A stretch of 64,000 nucleotides of DNA from Ectocarpus siliculosus (Eukaryota > Sar > Phaeophyceae > Ectocarpales > Ectocarpaceae): the NCBI GenBank assembly GCA_000310025.1, contig FN647790.1, positions 341,515-405,514 on the forward strand, written 5' to 3'. Position 1 is the stretch's first letter, and every line of letters starts with the position of its first letter. Made by a program: the position numbers and the translations under genes. Positions 58,601 to 64,000 of this stretch are shown here, piece by piece. The notes beneath the pieces are model-generated. The model was not told the origin of the DNA. It did no database searches and saw only the letters and a program-made list of their open reading frames with translations.

Positions 58601-61600
58601 TTTTTTTTTTTTCTTTGACTAGAATTTGACTCATCGCTGGGTTCGCTGCACCCCTATATTGGGGTTAGCCCGTCCTTGTCTACCAAGGATCTTTCCGGCC
58701 CTCATACCCCCACCGTGTCTGCTGCAGTATAGTACCGTCAAACCCAAAATAAACCTCGTTTCCTCCCTCGGCCCCTACAACGCTATCCCTCAGCCATGTC
58801 ATCCCTCATGGTCAAGGGCGGCGTGGCCTCCATCCGCACGCTGGTGATGCTCATGGGAGGAGTCGCCGTCGATGCCCTGAAGGCGGACGTGAGCACGCTT
58901 CCCAAGCTTAAGGGCCTCAGCATCCCTCGCTCGGTGCGGCGGGCGATGGTCAAGGCCCTCGCGAAAAGCTCGTGGTTCGCTCTCCTGGGCGTCTTCAGGT
59001 GAGAATGAGTGTGCACGTCGATTGGTCGAGTTTCTCGATGATGTTGCTGCTGGGGTCCTTGTTGTTGCTAGTGTGGTATGCACTTCGGTCGTTGCTTGTG
59101 CGTCATGCAGCTTCTCGGTGTTTTCCTGCGTCGCATGACACTACCATTATCTTCGAAGTACAATTTTCATGAAAACCCCACGCTCCCTCAAACGCGACGT
59201 CTGACGTTCACGACTCATTTTCGCTGTCTGCCGTTCGTTGCGCGTTTGTCGATGCTTGATCAATCTGTTTCACGTCGCGGACACGAAAAACAGATTCGGT
59301 GCCTTCTTCAAGAACCTGTTTAAGTGCATCCACATCGCCGAGGTGCTCAAAGACAGGGAGGGCAAAACCAAAACAGAACCGGACAAGGCCAAGGTGTTCC
59401 TCCTCCAAGCGCTTCTGAGGGGCGAGCGCTACCCCCGAACCCAAGCCGCGTACGACGCCCTCGCCAAGGCAGGGAAACCCTGGCACGAGCTCATTGCCGC
59501 CCCTCTCGCTCGGATTGCCGAGGACCCCCTGTTTCGGGTGGCCGACGAATGGACCGCGCCTGGCTTCCAGGAGAGCCTGGCGGGAGCGAAGATCCCGCTG
59601 CCCCGGTGCACGAGCGTGGAGAGCATGCTGTGCGCCCACGGCAACAGAAGAGTCACCTGGCACGCGATTTTCGAGTGCGGCGAGGTTACTTCGAGACAGG
59701 TGCAATATCTGTAATATCGGGGAGGATACGGCGTGCTGTGTGTTAACTAGGCATTACGCTCTCTCGACTGTTAACATTATTTGAACTAGCAAGACAACGA
59801 ATATACTGCCAGCCCATCACCTCCCCCATGCACGTTTTGAATATATTTTCAGATTTTCTAACCATGGTTTTCACCTCCCGGGCGTCTTTCTGTTTGTCCC
59901 CCTTTCAGATTCTCCGGAACGTCGTCAATCTGGCCATGATCAACTTCCCAGTGGAGGTAGTCAAGGTTCAGCTGCTCAAGTCAATCGACGGCGCTCCCAT
60001 GTCGGACCTGCTCAAGGTGAGACCCCGGAATGCCCGGACGACATATGCGTATGTCGTCTCTGCCGCTGTTGCTGCTGCAGTGCTTCCGCTATCGGTGTTG
60101 CTTCTACCTTGTTTTAGCTGCCGTTACTCTCGGATACTACTGTTTCGTTTGCTGTAGATTTATCCCTGGACACGCAGTTAACTGTCTTGTCTTGTTAGTC
60201 ATGTACCCTGCCGCCCTCAACGGTCTGTGGTGTAAGAGACTGGGTGCTATGTTATCCCAGGAACAGCAGATGAGAAAGGACCATGTATTATATATCCTTC
60301 ACGCAAGCCCCTCAGGCAAGCTGGTCACCAACACGCAAGCCCCTCAGGCAAGCTGGTATTCAACACGCAAGCCCCTCAGGCAAGCGCCGGGAGCACACCG
60401 TCGTGTGCTCACCCGGAGGCCCCGCACTTGGTCCTCAACCGCAGACATACCCATCACACCCATACTTCCCATACGCGTATCCCCCACAGAGGATGCACAG
60501 ATCGCACTCATATCCAAGTACCACAAACATGTCTCTTTCGGGTGAAAGAGAAAGGAATCAGTTTCAGTTTAGGTGTCGGTCAGTCAAGCAAATCAGTTCA
60601 CTCTACCTGTCCCTCCTTCTCACCGAAAACGGTCGCCGCGCCGCCACACGCCCGTCAGGTGCACACCTTGCTCAAGAAGACGTTCACTAGTACCGAGGTG
60701 TCGGTTCTCGGCCAAGAAGCGTTCGAGGCGTCCTTCAAGGCCTTCAACAGGATCGAGGCCGACAACAACGCAGTCGAAGAAGACGCCGCCAACCCTTCCC
60801 CCGCGCAGGCGGCGGCACCGCTGTCGCGGAGGGCGCGACGCAAGCGCAAACAACCTCAAGCAAACAACAGGCCGAACGTCCAACTCGCCGCCTTCTTGGA
60901 CCAACAGGCCGAAACCGCCGAGAAGGTTGTGCCGCATGTCCACCCGGAACCACCGCCGAGCAAGAAATCGAAAACCGACGGCGAGGCTTGCCCCAGTGGG
61001 CCGGTTGTGGACGGGGCCGACGCCGGCGCCGCGGCAGAGGTTAAGGAGGGTCCGGACGAGGTGAGGGTGATGCGGGAGTACAGCGTGGCGGACAAGAAAG
61101 GGCAACGGCACCAGATCGTCCGGCCGCGCACGGTTTCGACCAGCTTCGGGCAGCCGTGCGTCGACGCGTACGTCGGCCTGGTGGTCTCGGCGCTGTCCCA
61201 GAAGATGGATCAGCTAGGCTCGCTGCCGGCGTTGTCGTCGCCTCTCGCCAGAATCCCAGGCGGCGCCCGGGGGGACTCGCCCGTTCCTATGGACGCGGAA
61301 CAAACCAGGGACGACGGGTCTTGTGTGGAGGCGGGCGTCATCGTGGGGGCGACCGTTGCAACGGACCAAAAGGCCCGGCCCGCCAAGGAATCAGAGTCAA
61401 ACCCCGGCGAGGCTGGAGCGGAGGGTGGCAACGATAAAAGCGCGAAGGGAAACGGCGTCGTTGGCGTGATATCGTACACTGAGGAGCTGCGCGAGAACGT
61501 CGTCAGGACGGGAGTGCCGCCGCCGCTGCCCAAGTACACCAGGGCCCAGCTGTGGAGAGGAGAGGACCTCTGCCTGGATCAGCTCGGGGCCGGGGGTATG

Positions 61601-63241
61601 AAGGAACTCTTGGTCGGCATCACTTGGTGCGAGCCAAAGGGATCTCGCGACAGGATCGACCTTGACCTGTCGGTGATGGTGAGCTACAATGAATGACTAG
61701 AGACGCCTGCAGCGTTAATGTTCAATGCAACATCCTTGTGGCGGGGGCTTCATCCTTATTGTTGGAGAAGGACTCTCGTGAAGAAACCGGTCTTCTCCGC
61801 CTTTATGTTCTGACGGATACCGGACGTTTCACTCGATGCATCGCCGTTGAAACGTGTGCCAGGTGTACGATTCCGACTGGAACCACCTGGCCGACTGCAG
61901 CTATTCGACCCCGAACCTATCCATCGCTGGTGTACAGCACTCGGGCGACGTCGTGACCGCGCCCTACCCCGACGGCGCTCGCGAAACCTGCACCATAGAC
62001 TTCGCCAAGCTCAGAGAAGGGTTCCCGAAAGCCCGCTACATCGTCCTCGCCGTGTACAGCTACTCTCGCCAGAAATGGGACGATCTAGAAGATGCCTCGG
62101 TTTTCGTGGCAAACCCCCACGTGCTGGGTACGGGCCCCGGGGGCATGTCGGTCATTTGTGCGGCGAGACTGACGGGTTCCGCCACGACCAGTGTCGCTGG
62201 ATACCTCGACCTTGGCAGCCCAGGCATGTCCGACGCAAAGGTGCCGCAGGGAGAAAGCGTCTTCGGCATTCGCCAAAGCGTCCCGGAGAGGAAAGAACCG
62301 GCACCAGCTCCCAGCAACGACGCGCGTGTGCACTTCATTTTCACCGACCAAGAGGCAAGGATCGGCGGCGGTGGACACCACGCACTGGGCTCCAAAGATA
62401 CCGTGGGCACAATTCTGTCGAAGGTGCGTTGTGCGTGGCCCGTAGTCGGGAGATGAACCTTACGATGGCGCAGATCCTGCTGTGCAGAGGATGGCGTTTG
62501 AAATTATGTTCACCTATCAGCCACCCAGCCCCCTTGTTCTCGGCGCATGCATCAAAGTGATACAATTCTGCTGTTTTAATAGGAGAAACAATCGGTGACG
62601 AGTGTTTGCATTGCGATCAGGGGGTCAAGTCTACCATAAGACCACCCTCTCTTGCATTCGTTTGCACTGTCGTCGCGCGTGGAAAACCGAGACAGGTGGA
62701 AGAGTCGCGCAAGAGTGCTGGGAGCCAGAGCCTGGCGGACGCGGCTGCTTTCCAGGCGGCCCTCGCGTGCGACACGGCTCGCATCATCCACGAAGAGCGA
62801 AGCCAGGGTCCGGCTACGCCCACGTTCAGGACCCTGGTTCGGGGGGACGGCGAACCCCGCTTCCGCTTCTACGAGCGGATTGCTGCTGCGCTCGAAGACT
62901 CAAGTCCGATCGCCCCGGCCGCACTCAAGAAGAAGGCCGGCGGGGGTGTCGGCACCTATCCCGCCGCGGCCCTCGGTTCAACCGCCGGCCACGTCGAGCC
63001 GCAGCACACATTGTTTTTCGGCGGAGATTTGGACGACTGGCTCGAGGTGACGCGCCAGCACGAGATCCGAGCTAAGGGGGGCAAAGGCACGCTGACCCTT
63101 GTGAACGTGCGGTCTGCCGAGAAGGGCTGGACGAAAGCCAACGAAGGCAGGGTGCTGAGGGTTAACGGCGCGAGTTCGTACGAGGAGTTGACGCAGGCAG
63201 TGCGCGAGGCACGTGGCGGTGGTGGCGGTGGTGAGAAGTGA
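55613..63241 (+). CDS. multidomain protein with C-terminal TerD domain, 10 exons, 1,286 aa
   Basis: TerD proteins belong to bacterial tellurite, phage and chemical-stress response systems and bind calcium; in eukaryotes the role is unknown. Exons: 55613-55770, 56794-56973, 57143-57416, 58102-58504, 58794-58998, 59294-59699, 59909-60016, 60659-61678, 61863-62423, 62696-63241. All phases close (3,861 nt). The start MFARGAGNLEEIPHELVRR has an in-frame TAG just upstream. Residues about 892-1003 form the TerD fold: MKELLVGITW, then RIDLDLSVMVYDSDWNHLAD, GVQHSGDVVTA, ETCTIDFAKL and ARYIVLAVYSYS. The acidic DLDLS and HSGD positions are kept. Upstream lies RRARRKRK (about 635-642), a likely nuclear signal. 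The N-terminal 570 residues (WGFLSPKEWCRTMLTCKLAK, WHELIAAPLARIAEDPLFRV and others) and the last 180 (TLFFGGDLDDWLEVTRQHEI) are unrecognised. The donor GTTCGT at 56974 is weak. The TerD call is firm; function is not. Confidence 0.85.
56101..56240. repeat. direct repeat, two 50-bp copies 89 bp apart
   Basis: GGCACGTCAACGAAAGCGCC followed by CCT(T/C)ACTGT and TTTCTCTCG occurs at 56102 and 56191. It lies in the first intron of the TerD gene. Confidence 0.8.
60300..60385. repeat. 32-bp tandem repeat, nearly three copies
   Basis: CACGCAAGCCCCTCAGGCAA begins at 60300, 60332 and 60364 with almost no divergence. It lies in the intron before the large TerD-gene exon at 60659. Confidence 0.9.
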
Positions 63242-64000
63242 GCACGCCGATAGGAAGGAGAGAAGCGCTCTTGAATTGCGAAAGGAGGCGTGAAAGAGGG
63301 GAGGACCTGGTTGAGCAACCCCAAACGAAGACGACCTCTCATACATGTACGGTTGGCACGAGCTATGTATGTTAAAGCGTGCATTGTGCGTGGTATTGTC
63401 ATCCAGTGGAAGTTTGTGCCATCAAGGCCGGGTATCAGTCTGAAGGATGCGCAACTACAGTAGGAGGACTCAGTACAATAAGGGTGTATACTATCTGGAA
63501 GGGACGGGATATATAGTAAAGGGGCGTGAAGATACTGGGAGGATAGAGCATGGTGGTACTGCATTTTATATACGTTGATATATAAACAGTCTACTAAAGC
63601 AGTTGTCTCGCCCTTTTTTCGCTCATCCAAGGTGTGGAGTGGGATTGGCCTGGTCGTCGGCGAAAACACCAACCGACGACGATGCACGGTTGGCTCCGTT
63701 GGGGATGCGAGGATAGCTTCTTGCGCCCAGCTTCCGAGTGGGTGTTGCAATGGGTCTTCAGCGTACGTACCCTCTGTTATGGGTACTTAGTTGGGTTTAC
63801 TGTGCTACTTCGAAGGTTCGGTCCCTGTCGCACAGACAAGAGGACGCGCAGCAGGTGCTGAAAAGAGATCCAGACGACCTTTCGATATTATTTCTGGACA
63901 GCAATAACAACAACGACAACAACAACGACGTTTGCCTTGGTGCACGTGTTCGGTGCTGCTGATGGTTGGTTGCTTGAACGCGACAAACTGCCGTATGGTA
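63242..64000 (+). other. 3' flank of the TerD gene
   Basis: No exon, RNA gene or element is evident. A short AAC/GAC array lies at 63902-63930. The first part is presumably the 3' untranslated region; no strong AATAAA hexamer was seen. Confidence 0.5.

Noticed and set aside
60300-60385. CRISPR-like array
   Set aside because: Only three units with 11-base intervals in an intron of a eukaryotic gene; it is an ordinary tandem repeat.

Overview
The window looks like nuclear DNA of a brown-alga-like stramenopile (Ectocarpus type). This is an inference from genes cut into many short GC3-rich exons by introns of 0.2-3.6 kb, long flanks, abundant trinucleotide microsatellites and a strand pattern of -,+,-,-,+. 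No organism name can be proven from the sequence. There are no rRNA genes, functional tRNA genes, operons or CRISPR arrays. All gene models were built by hand from splice sites, reading phase and codon bias.

Layout. (1) 1052-1318, minus: the last exon of the ribonucleotide reductase large subunit, cut off from the rest of its gene by a low-quality homopolymer stretch. (2) 3328-10000, plus: a 10-exon secretory type I DnaJ co-chaperone of 536 residues. (3) 11625-19279, minus: a 12-exon gene for a 591-residue Ser/Gly/Arg-rich protein I do not recognise; a 100-N assembly gap lies in one intron. (4) 21697-53425, minus: a gene of about 41 exons and 32 kb for SHPRH, the SNF2-helicase/PHD/RING ubiquitin ligase of post-replication DNA repair, about 2,540 residues. 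(5) 55613-63241, plus: a 10-exon gene for a 1,286-residue protein with a TerD (tellurite/stress response) domain near its C-terminus and a long unrecognised N-terminal part.

Exon phases close from start to stop in genes 2, 3 and 5, and from the fifth exon-group to the stop in gene 4, which is the main support for the models. Between the genes lie inverted-repeat elements: a three-copy family of about 217 bp with TA flanks, and a separate 188-bp element. SHPRH and the TerD gene are divergent and share a 2.2-kb intergenic region holding one element copy. The DnaJ gene and gene 3 converge. No functional link between neighbours is evident. SHPRH and ribonucleotide reductase both serve DNA replication and repair, but nothing shows that they act together.

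The most unusual points are the multidomain eukaryotic TerD protein, microsatellites sitting directly behind 5' splice sites, and the orphan reductase exon.
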